Shown here piece after piece: positions 1-7,881 of a DNA stretch of 22,891 bases (the first letter of the stretch is position 1; the number at the start of each line of letters is the position of its first letter). The position numbers were made by a program, and so were the translations under genes. The stretch is from an uncultured Variovorax sp. (GTDB taxonomy: Bacteria; Pseudomonadota; Gammaproteobacteria; Burkholderiales; Burkholderiaceae), in the NCBI GenBank assembly GCA_946478645.1, contig CAMLCW010000035.1, forward strand, positions 1 through 22,891, read 5' to 3'. Below the pieces are notes generated by a model, which was given only the letters and a program-made list of their open reading frames with translations, made no database searches and was not told where the DNA came from.

Positions 1-1676
1 CCGGCAGCTACACGGTGGACGACTTCAACTTCACCACGCCCAAGGGCGACCTCGTGAACGTGCGCAGCCAGCCCAGGGGGCACGATCATGCCGACTTCGG
101 CATCTACGAGTGGATCGGCGACTACATGGACGCGGGCCAGGGCGAGCACTACGCGCGGGTCCGGATGGAGGAAGCGCAGTCGCTTGCAGCGCGCAGCGCG
201 GGCCGCGCGACGGTGCGCGGCATGGCGCCCGGGCATACCTTCAGGATGCGCAATTCCCCGCGCGCCCAGGACAACCGCGACCATCTGATCGTCTCGGTTT
301 CGTACGCGCTGCGCGAGGGAGGCTACGCCTCCGGCAGCGCTCCGGCCATGCTCGACTTCGGCTTCGTGCTGCAGCCGGCCGACCAGGCATTCCGCGCGCC
401 GCGCCAGACGCCGATGCCGTTGGCCGCGGGGCCGCAGACCGCGACCGTCGTCGGGCCTCAGGGCGAGGAGATCTGGACCGACCAGTACGGCCGCGTGAAG
501 CTGCAGTTCCACTGGGACCGCGAAGGCCGCCAGGACGACGGCAGCTCGGCCTGGGTGCGCGTGTCGCAGGCCTGGGCTGGCGAGGGCTACGGCACGGTCC
601 ATGTGCCGCGCGTCGGACAGGAAGTGGTGGTCGACTTCATCGCCGGGCGCATCGATCGTCCGATCGTGGTCGGGCGCGTCTACAACGCCGACCAGATGCC
701 GCCGTTCGCGATGCCCGGGGAGGCCACGAAGAGCGGCATCGTGTCGCGCTCCACCCGGGGCGGTTCGCCTGCCAATGCGAACGTCCTCGCGTTCGAGGAC
801 AAGACGGGCGCGGAGCAGATCCTGCTGCATGCCGAGCGCAACCTCGACGTGGAGGTGGAAGGCGACGAGACGCACACGACCGACAAGACGCGCACCACGC
901 TGATCAAGGGCCACGAATCGGCGACCTACGAGGCCGGCGAAGAACGGCACATCACGGGCGGCGCCGTCGAGACCATCGACGGCGGCGAGGAGCGCACCGT
1001 GACGGGCGGCGCGACCGAGACGGCCGCGGGCGGCGAGACGCGAACGATCAGCGGCGGTGCGACCGAATCCATCACGGGCGGCGAGGTGCGCACGGTGTTG
1101 GGCGGCATCACGGAAACGGACAACGGCGCCGTGGTGGTCACCATCAACGGATCGGTGCTGCGGCTCGTCAGCGGTGCCGACATCCGCGTCACCGGCGGCG
1201 GCCGCGTGGAGATCGTCAATGCGGTGGACTTCACGATCGTGCAGGGCCCGCATCTGCGGACGGTGACCGGACCCAAGCTGATCTTCGCGCCGAACATCGT
1301 GGAGCTCAGCAGCAATTACCGCATCAACGTGCCGGGAACCTTGACGGTCGACGTCGCCGGCGTCGACGTGATCAACACGCCATCCAAGACCGTCAATGCC
1401 ATGGACACCAACTGGCTGGCCCATGCGGTCAAGGAAGGCATCGGCCATCAGGCGCTTTGCATCATCGCGAGCGCCGACAGGTACGGCAACAAGATCCAGG
1501 CCACGGTGTTCAACAAGCTGCTGCAGGCCACGTCGTTCGTCAACCTGTCGGCTGCGAACTGGGTCCAGGCACTCGACAAGCAACTGATCGGCGGCTACGA
1601 ATTCAGGCTCCGGAAGGCCGCGATCTCCCGTTCGGTGAGCCAGTCGACCAAGAGCGGCGTCGAAGTGGAGAAATGA
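1..1676 (+). CDS. vgrG: VgrG spike protein, 5'-truncated by the window edge
   Basis: This is the trimeric spike protein of the T6SS, which caps the Hcp tube and carries effectors. The reading frame is open from base 3 (Gly-Ser-Tyr-Thr before the GTG at 15), so the gene starts upstream and most of the gp27-like N-terminal part is missing. The visible part begins in the second gp27-like domain (PGHTFRMRN-type segment near 225-260). The gp5-like OB-fold follows at about 435-700, with the VgrG signature DQYGRVKLQFHWDREG and then VPRVGQEVVVDF. After it comes a beta-helical needle with octapeptide repeats (957-1148) and further beta-rich sequence to about 1370. The last 100 or so residues (about 1380-1673) do not look like needle sequence. 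They contain a run with predicted helical character (NWLAHAVKEGIGHQALCII) and end in a charged tail, and I do not recognise the family. The next gene begins 31 bp after the stop. The VgrG assignment is firm; the role of the tail is unknown. Confidence 0.96.
   Translation, partial: GSYTVDDFNFTTPKGDLVNVRSQPRGHDHADFGIYEWIGDYMDAGQGEHYARVRMEEAQSLAARSAGRATVRGMAPGHTFRMRNSPRAQDNRDHLIVSVSYALREGGYASGSAPAMLDFGFVLQPADQAFRAPRQTPMPLAAGPQTATVVGPQGEEIWTDQYGRVKLQFHWDREGRQDDGSSAWVRVSQAWAGEGYGTVHVPRVGQEVVVDFIAGRIDRPIVVGRVYNADQMPPFAMPGEATKSGIVSRSTRGGSPANANVLAFEDKTGAEQILLHAERNLDVEVEGDETHTTDKTRTTLIKGHESATYEAGEERHITGGAVETIDGGEERTVTGGATETAAGGETRTISGGATESITGGEVRTVLGGITETDNGAVVVTINGSVLRLVSGADIRVTGGGRVEIVNAVDFTIVQGPHLRTVTGPKLIFAPNIVELSSNYRINVPGTLTVDVAGVDVINTPSKTVNAMDTNWLAHAVKEGIGHQALCIIASADRYGNKIQATVFNKLLQATSFVNLSAANWVQALDKQLIGGYEFRLRKAAISRSVSQSTKSGVEVEK
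957..1148 (+). repeat. 48-bp tandem repeat encoding gp5-type octapeptide repeats in the VgrG needle
   Basis: Four in-frame 48-bp units (957-1004, 1005-1052, 1053-1100, 1101-1148) each encode 16 residues, as two octapeptides that mostly begin Gly-Gly. Examples are GGAVETID, GGEERTVT, GGATETAA and GGETRTIS. The fourth unit is degenerate (GGITETDN, GAVVVTIN). Octapeptide repeats are known from phage T4 gp5, where each one adds strands to the triple-stranded beta-helix. The periodicity is read directly from the sequence; the structural meaning follows from the family. Confidence 0.85.
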
Positions 1677-1707
1677 TGCCGACCTGTTCTTGCAAGGGTG
1701 ATGCCTC

Positions 1708-2148
1708 ATGAGTTGGCTCGAAGGTGCGGTCGCTGTCGCGGGCGTGGTGGTGGCCATCGTGACGGGGTTCACCGGGCCGCGGTATTTCAAGATCGGCAGC
1801 AAGACGAAGGAAGAGCACATCAAGGAGGAGGCCTGCTGGGAGGCGTTGCGCCACACCGGCCAGCGGGCCGTGGCCGACATCCTCGGGCTCGCACGCCCCG
1901 CATTCCGCCTCGTCACCTGGCGCAACGGCTCGCCGAACATGGCCGCGGCGGAACTGCTGATCGTGTTCCGCGACGCCGAAGGCGCGGAACATCGTGCTGT
2001 CCTGCGCACCTTCATCGACCAGGAGCTGCTGGCCAATTTCAGCACCGGCAGGCAGGTGCCGATCGTCTACGCCAAGGAACCGACGCTGCGGGTGGCGATC
2101 GACCGCGATCGCACGCAGCTGGACATTCCCTCCACCTTCGACGCATGA
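1708..2148 (+). CDS. small membrane-anchored hypothetical protein, DUF3592-like
   Basis: This 146-residue protein has one N-terminal hydrophobic segment at about residues 5-23 (LEGAVAVAGVVVAIVTGF). A predicted soluble alpha/beta domain follows, ending in GRQVPIVYAKEP...LRVAIDRD. That ending resembles the DUF3592 pattern of a Gly-x-x-Val-x-Val-x-Tyr turn followed by a strand; the resemblance is weak and seen by eye. The ATG at 1708 has a purine-rich AAGGG about 9 bp upstream. The stop overlaps the start of the DUF2169 gene (ATGA at 2145-2148), so the two are probably translationally coupled. It lies between VgrG and an effector-loading adaptor, a place where small accessory or immunity-like proteins are often found. 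No toxin or immunity function can be shown from sequence. Confidence 0.8.
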   Translation: MSWLEGAVAVAGVVVAIVTGFTGPRYFKIGSKTKEEHIKEEACWEALRHTGQRAVADILGLARPAFRLVTWRNGSPNMAAAELLIVFRDAEGAEHRAVLRTFIDQELLANFSTGRQVPIVYAKEPTLRVAIDRDRTQLDIPSTFDA

Positions 2149-4817
2149 AAATCATCAAACCGCTGCGGCTGGGCATGCTGACCCGGCCGTTCACGAGGGA
2201 CGAGCGCCACTGGCTGGCGGTGACCGTCATCGCCATGACCGACAGCCTGGGAAAAGACGCCAGGCTCGTGCCCGAGCCGGAGTGCTGGCAGACCTTCGGC
2301 GCGGAGTTCGGCATCGAGGCGCCGTTCGATCTGGCGATGCCCAAGGCACAGCCCGAATTCATCGTCAGCGGCGAGGCCTACACGCGCCATCAGCAAGACA
2401 AGACCCAATGCGCCGTGCGCGTGCGCATGGGGCGCCGGCAGAAGGACCTGCTCGTCTTCGGCGACCGTTTCTGGGTCGATGGCCGCGCCACCGCGCCGCA
2501 GCCCTTCGAGTCGCTGCGGATCGACTGGCGCCATGCGTTCGGCGGCCCGGACTTTCCCGAGAACCCGATCGGCATCGGGCGCGAAGATGAACTCGTCAAC
2601 GGCCTGAAGGTCCGCCGGCTGCCGAACGTCGAGGATCCCGCCGCGCGGCTGCAGCGGGCCGACCAGGTGCCGGGGCCTGCGGGCTTGGGGCCTGTCGATA
2701 TCGGCCGCCCGTCGCGCGCGGACCGGCTGGGCCGCCAGTACGACGAGCACTGGCAACAACATCTCTTTCCCGGTTTCGCCGAGGACATGGACTGGCGCTA
2801 CTTCAACGCCGCGCCGCCCGACCAGTGGCTGGCCCCCGAGGACGGCGAACTGCCCGGCACGGACTTCGAAATATGGAACATGCATCCGGACAAGGAAGTC
2901 CTGCGCGGACGCGTGCCCGACTGGCGCGCGCGCTGCGTCGTGGTGCGCGGCCCCATCAACAGCCTGTCGCTCGACGAAGGCACGCTGGACGACATGCCGA
3001 TGCGCCTGACCACGGCCTGGTTCTTTCCTCGCCTGGAGCGCATGGGACTCATCTACCACGGCTTCCTGCCGGTTCAGGAAGACGACGCCGCAGACATCAC
3101 CCACGCCATGATCGCCATGGAAGACGGCGCCCTGCCGCCGCAGGGCCTCGACGCATGGCGCGAGGTGCTCGCTCTGCGCTGCGAGTCGGAAGACCGGGCG
3201 CTCTACGGCATGCGCGACGACCTGCTGCTGCCCGAGCCCATCATTGGGCCGTGGCCCGAGATCGACGAGTCCTTCGAGGGATCGCCGCTGAGGCAGAACA
3301 TGAAAGCGCGCGCCGAGCACGAGCGCGGCAAGATGCGCGTCGCGTTCAAGGCGTCGGGCCTGGGCGCGGCGGACGAGGCGCCCGCGGAACCCCCGGCCCC
3401 GCCCGACATGGAGACGATCCCGACGATGAAGGAATTGCCGGCCTACATGCGCCGGCGCAAGGCCGTCATCGAGGAGGAGAAGCAGAAGATGGAGGCCGCG
3501 CGCAAGGAGATGGACGACGCCGCGCGCGCCAACGCCGAGAACTCGCGCAAGGCCGGCTTCGACACCTCGCAATTCCCCGCCAAGGTCGATTCCGACAGGC
3601 CGAAGGGCCCGCCCAAGGTGGACTTCTGGCCGCGGGTCGAGTCCATGGCGCGGGATGCGCGCGCCTCGGGCTACGCGCCAACGCCGGAGGAAATGGCGCA
3701 ACTGCGCGCGGTGCACGACGACGCCACGCGGCGCCTGCTCGAAAGCTACCGCGAGACCGCGCAGCACCAGGATGCCGCCGACAAGCTGTCGCCCGAAGCG
3801 TCCGCGGCACTGCGCGCGCAGATCGCGCAGCGGCTCGCCGGCGCGCGGGACCTCTCGGAGATGGACCTCACGGGCGCCGATCTGTCGGGCATGGACTTGC
3901 GCAACGTGCGTTGGCAGCGCGCGCTGCTCGAGTGCGCCGACCTGAGCGGCAGCGTGCTCGACGGCGGTGATTTCCGCGAAGCCGTGCTCGTGCGCGTCCG
4001 GTTCTCCGGCACGTCCATGCGCGATGCGAACCTGACGGATGCGAACCTGGCCCTCGCGACCTGCGACAACGCCAGCTTCGCGGGTGCCCGCTTCGATGCG
4101 ACCGACCTCGAGGAATTCACCGCGCGCGGCTGCGACTTCAGCGATGCGTTCCTCGACACCGGCGAGGTGTCGAAGGTCACGCTGGAGAACTGCCGCTTCG
4201 ATCGTGCGCAACTGCTGAACCTGAGCTTTTCCGAAGGCAGCCGCCTGCATGCCTCGAGCTTTGCGGACGCGCGCCTCCACAAGGTGACCTGGGTGGAGTG
4301 CCAGGTCGGCGGCCTGCGCTTCCCCGGCGCCGTGCTGGACACCTGCGACTGGACCGACACCGACTGCACCGACGGTGTGGACTTCTCGGACGCCCACTTG
4401 ATCGCGACCTGCTTCGTCGGCAGCAGCCGTCTGCACAAGGCCAACTTCCAGGGCGCCACGCTGGTTGACTGCAACCTGCGCGAAACCATGCTCGACGAAG
4501 CGGACTTCCGCGATGCCAAGGTCGACAACACCGACTTCACCGATGCTTCGATGCGAGGGGCCAATCTGGCCGGCGCGAGTGCGGACGGCGCCGAGTTCGT
4601 GCGCACCGACCTCACCGCCGCTTCGCTGATGGACGTGAGCCTGATCGATGCCGATCTGCGCAAGGCCATTCTGGTGGCGACGGATTTTCGCGGCGCGAAC
4701 CTGTTCCAGGCCGATCTGTCGCAATGCCTCATCGACGAGGCGACCCGCTTCGACGAGGCCTACACCGAGCAGGTGGTCACGGTGCCGCGCCGCAAGGTCC
4801 AGGAGGGCGCCCGATGA
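2145..4817 (+). CDS. DUF2169 T6SS adaptor fused to a C-terminal pentapeptide-repeat domain
   Basis: This 890-residue protein has three parts. Residues about 1-330 match DUF2169, with the typical W-x-H-AFGG segment (IDWRHAFGGPDFPENP). Family members act as loading adaptors or chaperones for T6SS effectors, for example next to Tde2 in Agrobacterium. Residues about 400-565 form a charged Pro- and Ala-containing linker with a likely coiled coil (VIEEEKQKMEAARKEMDDAA, about residues 440-460). Residues about 569-870 are pentapeptide repeats of the A(D/N)Lxx type (DLTGADLSGMDLRN, DANLTDANL, FRGANLFQADLSQ), predicted to fold as a right-handed quadrilateral beta-helix. The frame is open upstream to 1698, but ATG 2145 is chosen because the DUF2169 similarity starts there and it overlaps the upstream stop as ATGA. 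The stop overlaps the next ATG in the same way. The fusion suggests that the beta-helix contacts the spike or cargo; that is inference. Confidence 0.92.
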   Translation: MKIIKPLRLGMLTRPFTRDERHWLAVTVIAMTDSLGKDARLVPEPECWQTFGAEFGIEAPFDLAMPKAQPEFIVSGEAYTRHQQDKTQCAVRVRMGRRQKDLLVFGDRFWVDGRATAPQPFESLRIDWRHAFGGPDFPENPIGIGREDELVNGLKVRRLPNVEDPAARLQRADQVPGPAGLGPVDIGRPSRADRLGRQYDEHWQQHLFPGFAEDMDWRYFNAAPPDQWLAPEDGELPGTDFEIWNMHPDKEVLRGRVPDWRARCVVVRGPINSLSLDEGTLDDMPMRLTTAWFFPRLERMGLIYHGFLPVQEDDAADITHAMIAMEDGALPPQGLDAWREVLALRCESEDRALYGMRDDLLLPEPIIGPWPEIDESFEGSPLRQNMKARAEHERGKMRVAFKASGLGAADEAPAEPPAPPDMETIPTMKELPAYMRRRKAVIEEEKQKMEAARKEMDDAARANAENSRKAGFDTSQFPAKVDSDRPKGPPKVDFWPRVESMARDARASGYAPTPEEMAQLRAVHDDATRRLLESYRETAQHQDAADKLSPEASAALRAQIAQRLAGARDLSEMDLTGADLSGMDLRNVRWQRALLECADLSGSVLDGGDFREAVLVRVRFSGTSMRDANLTDANLALATCDNASFAGARFDATDLEEFTARGCDFSDAFLDTGEVSKVTLENCRFDRAQLLNLSFSEGSRLHASSFADARLHKVTWVECQVGGLRFPGAVLDTCDWTDTDCTDGVDFSDAHLIATCFVGSSRLHKANFQGATLVDCNLRETMLDEADFRDAKVDNTDFTDASMRGANLAGASADGAEFVRTDLTAASLMDVSLIDADLRKAILVATDFRGANLFQADLSQCLIDEATRFDEAYTEQVVTVPRRKVQEGAR

Positions 4818-5905
4818 CGCCCAGGGAGGTGCAGGCCATGGTCAAGCGCGGCCAGGAGGTCACCCGGCAGTCGCTGCAGGGCATGGACTTTCGCGGCCTC
4901 GACCTTTCCGGCGGCATGTTCATGGACACCGACTTCTCGGGCGCCGACCTGTCCGGCGTGCCATTGAACGGCAGCGTGTTCCTCACATGCCGCTTCACCA
5001 ACGCCGTGCTCGCGCGTGCCGACCTGAGCCAGTGCAATTTCCACGGCGGCAACGCGAACGGGGTGAGGCTCGCGGGTGCGTCGATGCACCACGCCAACTT
5101 TCACGACGTTCCGCTCGTGGCGGCGCAGCTCGACGGTGCCAATGGCGAAGTCATTGCCTTTTCCGACTGCGACCTGAGCCAGGCCTCGCTGCGCGGGCTC
5201 AGCTCCGGCATGCTGGTGTTCCACCAGTGCTTGCTCGAACGCACCGACCTGTCGGGCTGCCTGCTGGACGGCGCGGGCTTCTACCAGGCCGACCTGCGCA
5301 CGGCACGCTTCGGCGGCTGCCGGTTCGACAAGACCATCTTCATCGAGTCGGATCTGTCGGGCCAGGCATTCCGCGATCAGGTATTCGCGGGATGCCAGTT
5401 CACCGACGCCGACCTCTCGGGCTGCGACTTCGACGGCGCGACGCTGGCGCAATGCAACTTCAAGGGCGCGAAGCTGCGGGGCGCTTCGCTCCGGCGCGTG
5501 CATGCCCACCAGTGCGTGTTCGTGGCGGCGGACCTCGACGGCGCCGCCCTCCATGGAGGCGACTTCCTGCAGGGCGTCTGGGCCGACGTCAGGCTGCCGC
5601 GCGCAGACCTGTCGGACGCCAATCTGGCGCAATGCATCTTTCACCGCGCCCTGTGCAGCGCGGCGAACTTCTCGAAAACGCAGCTCACCTACGCCGACTT
5701 CTCCTATGCCGACCTCAGCGACGCCGACTTCCGGGGCGCGACGCTGATGCGGACCAAGGTGCACCGCGCGGTGCTCGAGGGCACGCAGTTCTCGGACAAG
5801 GGCGGGCTGCTGCTCAACGACCCCGCCCTGTTCGACGCCGAGGCGTTTTCAGCCCGACGACCCCGACATCGCGGCGAACCCGCCCGGCACGGGCCGGCCG
5901 CCTGA
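4814..5905 (+). CDS. second pentapeptide-repeat protein, with a probable frameshift at the extreme C-terminus
   Basis: This protein of about 363 residues consists almost wholly of pentapeptide repeats from about residue 17 to 330 (LDLSGGMF, ADLSG, FHGGNANGV, ADFRGATL), after a short N-terminal helix (TPREVQAMVKRGQ). The start is ATG 4814, 7 bp after a strong AGGAGG at 4801-4806, and it overlaps the DUF2169 stop. The frame is open further upstream, but that part is the previous gene read in another frame. The repeats resemble those in the DUF2169 fusion, so duplication and fission is plausible. After the T run at 5846-5849 the annotated frame changes to Arg- and His-rich sequence with poor GC3. 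A frame offset by one base instead reads FQPDDPDIAANPPGTG and ends at 5912, which looks like the native tail. A one-base insertion, real or from sequencing, is likely. Pentapeptide proteins are known as structural or DNA-mimic proteins; the role here is unassigned. Confidence 0.88.
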   Translation: MTPREVQAMVKRGQEVTRQSLQGMDFRGLDLSGGMFMDTDFSGADLSGVPLNGSVFLTCRFTNAVLARADLSQCNFHGGNANGVRLAGASMHHANFHDVPLVAAQLDGANGEVIAFSDCDLSQASLRGLSSGMLVFHQCLLERTDLSGCLLDGAGFYQADLRTARFGGCRFDKTIFIESDLSGQAFRDQVFAGCQFTDADLSGCDFDGATLAQCNFKGAKLRGASLRRVHAHQCVFVAADLDGAALHGGDFLQGVWADVRLPRADLSDANLAQCIFHRALCSAANFSKTQLTYADFSYADLSDADFRGATLMRTKVHRAVLEGTQFSDKGGLLLNDPALFDAEAFSARRPRHRGEPARHGPAA

Positions 5906-5930
5906 GCCCTGACCGATGAGGAACCTACAG

Positions 5931-6641
5931 ATGACCATCCCTTCCCGTCTGCGAGATGCCGCGGCAACCGATGCGCCGGACCGCGCCGCGGTGGCGAGGC
6001 CGCGGCCTGCGCCCACCGGCGGGGCCGTGAATGCCCTGGGCATCGTCACGGCGATCCTGCCCGGCGGCATCCACAGCGTGCTGCATGAAGGAAGAACCCT
6101 GCGCTGCCTGCGTGCGGCCAGCTGCCTGCTGCGGCCCGCGATCGGCGACATGGTGCTCGTCAGCGGCCCCGACGAGCGGCGCCTCTATCTGACGGCCGTG
6201 GCCGAGCAGGCCAACCCGGGCGTATCGCACATCAACGTGGCGGGCGATCTCACGCTGGCCTCGGACACCGGCACCGTGAGCGTGGAGAGCCCGACCCGGC
6301 TCCAGCTTTCGGGCCGGGAGCAGCTGCAGCTGGACACCGCGCAACTGCGACTCGACGCGCAGCGCGCCGACTGCCAGGTCGGCCACATGACCTACCAAGG
6401 GGTGGAGGCGCGTGCGACGGTGCTCAACATGCGTATCATCGGCCGCGTCTACGAGGCCATCGTGGACCGGCTGGTGCACCTGAGCAAGTCGGCTTTCCGC
6501 ATGACGGAGGGAGTCGACCAGGTGCAGGCCGGCCAGATCGACTACCAGGCCAGCGAAATGGCGCGCCTGCACGGGAAGAACACCGTGGTCACGGCAAAGG
6601 GCCTGATCAAGGCCGATGCCAAGCAGATCCACATGGGCTGA
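5931..6641 (+). CDS. DUF3540 domain protein, T6SS-associated
   Basis: This 236-residue protein matches my recollection of DUF3540, a family found between DUF2169 or pentapeptide genes and DUF4150/PAAR genes in T6SS spike cassettes. An N-terminal disordered Ala/Pro/Arg-rich stretch is followed by a small beta-domain with GDMVLVSGPD. A beta-strand-rich middle (VAGDLTLASDTGTVSVES) looks needle-like, and the C-terminus reads KNTVVTAKGLIKADAKQIHMG. The last part resembles the end of a VgrG needle, so a role at the spike tip or as a VgrG-like structural piece is plausible. ATG 5931 is preferred over ATG 5916 because GAGGAA at 5918-5923 is correctly spaced for 5931. No catalytic motif is seen. Confidence 0.85.
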   Translation: MTIPSRLRDAAATDAPDRAAVARPRPAPTGGAVNALGIVTAILPGGIHSVLHEGRTLRCLRAASCLLRPAIGDMVLVSGPDERRLYLTAVAEQANPGVSHINVAGDLTLASDTGTVSVESPTRLQLSGREQLQLDTAQLRLDAQRADCQVGHMTYQGVEARATVLNMRIIGRVYEAIVDRLVHLSKSAFRMTEGVDQVQAGQIDYQASEMARLHGKNTVVTAKGLIKADAKQIHMG

Positions 6642-6672
6642 ATACGCGAACGCGTTGCGAAGGAGATAGCGA

Positions 6673-7056
6673 ATGTTCTCAGCATGTCAGGGCCCGAGCC
6701 TCGATGTCGCCTTTCCCGATGTCTGCAAGACACCCGCCGTGCCCATTCCCCATGTGGACCTGGGCCTGGGCTTGATGGCGATTCCGAACGTCACGAACAT
6801 CCTCTGGCAATGCATGCCGGCCCACAACAAGAAGACCAAGATACCGCTGACCTTCGGCGACAACGCGGGCATCGGCCTGGGCGTGCGAAAGCCGCGCGTC
6901 ATGAGCCAGTCGAAGAAGATCACCGGTTCCAGCACCTTCCTGATCAAGGGCGCGCCAGCCGTGCGCCTCACGAGCCTCACGCAGCAGAACGGCGGCAACG
7001 CCAACGGCATTCTGCTGACGCCGCCGCAGCTCAAGTGCGTCAATCTTTGCGCGTGA
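6673..7056 (+). CDS. DUF4150 (PAAR-like) spike-tip protein
   Basis: This 127-residue protein matches DUF4150, a PAAR-like family that sharpens the VgrG spike. Visible family features are the N-terminal SLDVAFPDVCKTP segment, the IPHVDLG stretch, the central FGDNAGIG turn, and the conserved SSTFLIKGAPAVRLTSLTQQN block. Cys residues (positions 5 and 18, and one near the end) could help bind metal as in PAAR tips. The start is supported by AGGAG at 6661-6665. It has no C-terminal toxin extension and ends shortly after the domain. It is the last gene of the spike cassette, and its stop lies only 9 bp from the stop of the convergent phosphatase gene. I see no clear terminator in that gap. Confidence 0.92.
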   Translation: MFSACQGPSLDVAFPDVCKTPAVPIPHVDLGLGLMAIPNVTNILWQCMPAHNKKTKIPLTFGDNAGIGLGVRKPRVMSQSKKITGSSTFLIKGAPAVRLTSLTQQNGGNANGILLTPPQLKCVNLCA

Positions 7057-7065
7057 AGCGCCGCG

Positions 7066-7881
7066 TCAGGCTTGCGCGAGCGGCCGCGCCGTTCCCGCCA
7101 GCGTGACCTGCTGCGGAAACCCCACCCACACGGCCAGCGCCGAATAGTTGTCGCGCGACTCGTCGGCCCGGGCCTCGGCCGCGCGGCGCAGCAGCGCGAG
7201 CCATTCCTCGGCGCTCGCGGCGAGCTGCAGCGAGCGCTCCATCACCTGCTGCGAGATGAGCTGCCAGAGCCCGTCGGTGCACAGCAGGAAGGCATCGCCG
7301 TCGGCCAGGCGCTGCGGCGTGGAGACCGTGGTCTCGGCCGTGGCCCTGGCGCCGAGCGCGCGGTACAGCAGGTTGGTCTTCACGAGCCGCTCGCCGCCGT
7401 TGGCGCCGCTGCCGATGGCGGCCTCGCCCGAGCGCTCCGAAAGGCTGTGGTCCTCGGTGCGCTGCATCAGCGCGCCGCGGCGGAACCAGTAGAGCCGGCT
7501 GTCGCCCACGTGCGCCCAGCAGGCGTGGCCGCTCGCGCGGTCGACGAACAGCGAGACGATGGTCGCGCTCATGCGGCTCTGCTCGGCGAGCTCGCGCTGC
7601 TTCGCGAGGATGGCGTCGTTGGCCCGCTTCACCGCATGCTGGATGTCTTCCTGCGCGACCGAGGGGTTGTCGACGAAGGTGTCGAGCGCGGTGTCGACCG
7701 CGATGCGCGCGGCCAGCTCGCCGCCCGCGTTGCCGCCGACGCCGTCGCTCACGACGAAGCAGGCGCTGTGGTCGTCGAGGTGGTAGCCGATGGCGTCCTG
7801 GTTGCCGCTGCGCTCGCCCACGCAGGAGAACTGCGAGGTCGAGATCGGGATCGACGACACGGTGCGTGTGGCTTCAAGCAC
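7066..7881 (-). CDS. pppA: PP2C-family Ser/Thr phosphatase of the T6SS phospho-switch
   Basis: This 271-residue cytoplasmic PP2C/PPM phosphatase would remove phosphate from the substrate of the T6SS kinase and so reverse assembly signalling. All main PP2C motifs are present: RSGNQDA with Asp29, VVSDGVGGNAGGE with Asp46, HVGDSRLYWFRRG near residue 125, LLCTDGLWQLI with Asp203, and ESRDNYSALAVW with Asp244. The acidic residues are those expected to bind Mn/Mg. The start is GTG at 7881, with AGGAGG six bases upstream, and it overlaps the tagH stop by 8 bp, so the two are probably coupled. Its partner kinase is encoded about 10 kb away at 18339 on the opposite strand. PppA and Stp1 are the names used for related proteins. 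The function is well supported; the symbol is by analogy. Confidence 0.93.
   Translation of the reverse strand: MLEATRTVSSIPISTSQFSCVGERSGNQDAIGYHLDDHSACFVVSDGVGGNAGGELAARIAVDTALDTFVDNPSVAQEDIQHAVKRANDAILAKQRELAEQSRMSATIVSLFVDRASGHACWAHVGDSRLYWFRRGALMQRTEDHSLSERSGEAAIGSGANGGERLVKTNLLYRALGARATAETTVSTPQRLADGDAFLLCTDGLWQLISQQVMERSLQLAASAEEWLALLRRAAEARADESRDNYSALAVWVGFPQQVTLAGTARPLAQA

Noticed and set aside
957..1148. Regular 48-bp repeats that might suggest a CRISPR or minisatellite
   Set aside because: They are contiguous, in frame and explained by octapeptide repeats of the VgrG needle; there are no spacers.
1698..2144. N-terminal extension of the DUF2169 gene up to GTG 1698
   Set aside because: It overlaps the 1708 gene in another frame and reads Arg/His-rich. 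The family similarity and an ATGA overlap support ATG 2145.
2067..4724. An 885-codon open frame on the minus strand across the DUF2169 gene
   Set aside because: It mirrors the codon pattern of the real gene, shows no domain, and has no credible start or ribosome site.
7057..7065. Possible terminator between the convergent DUF4150 and phosphatase genes
   Set aside because: The gap is 9 bp with no stem and T run on either strand.
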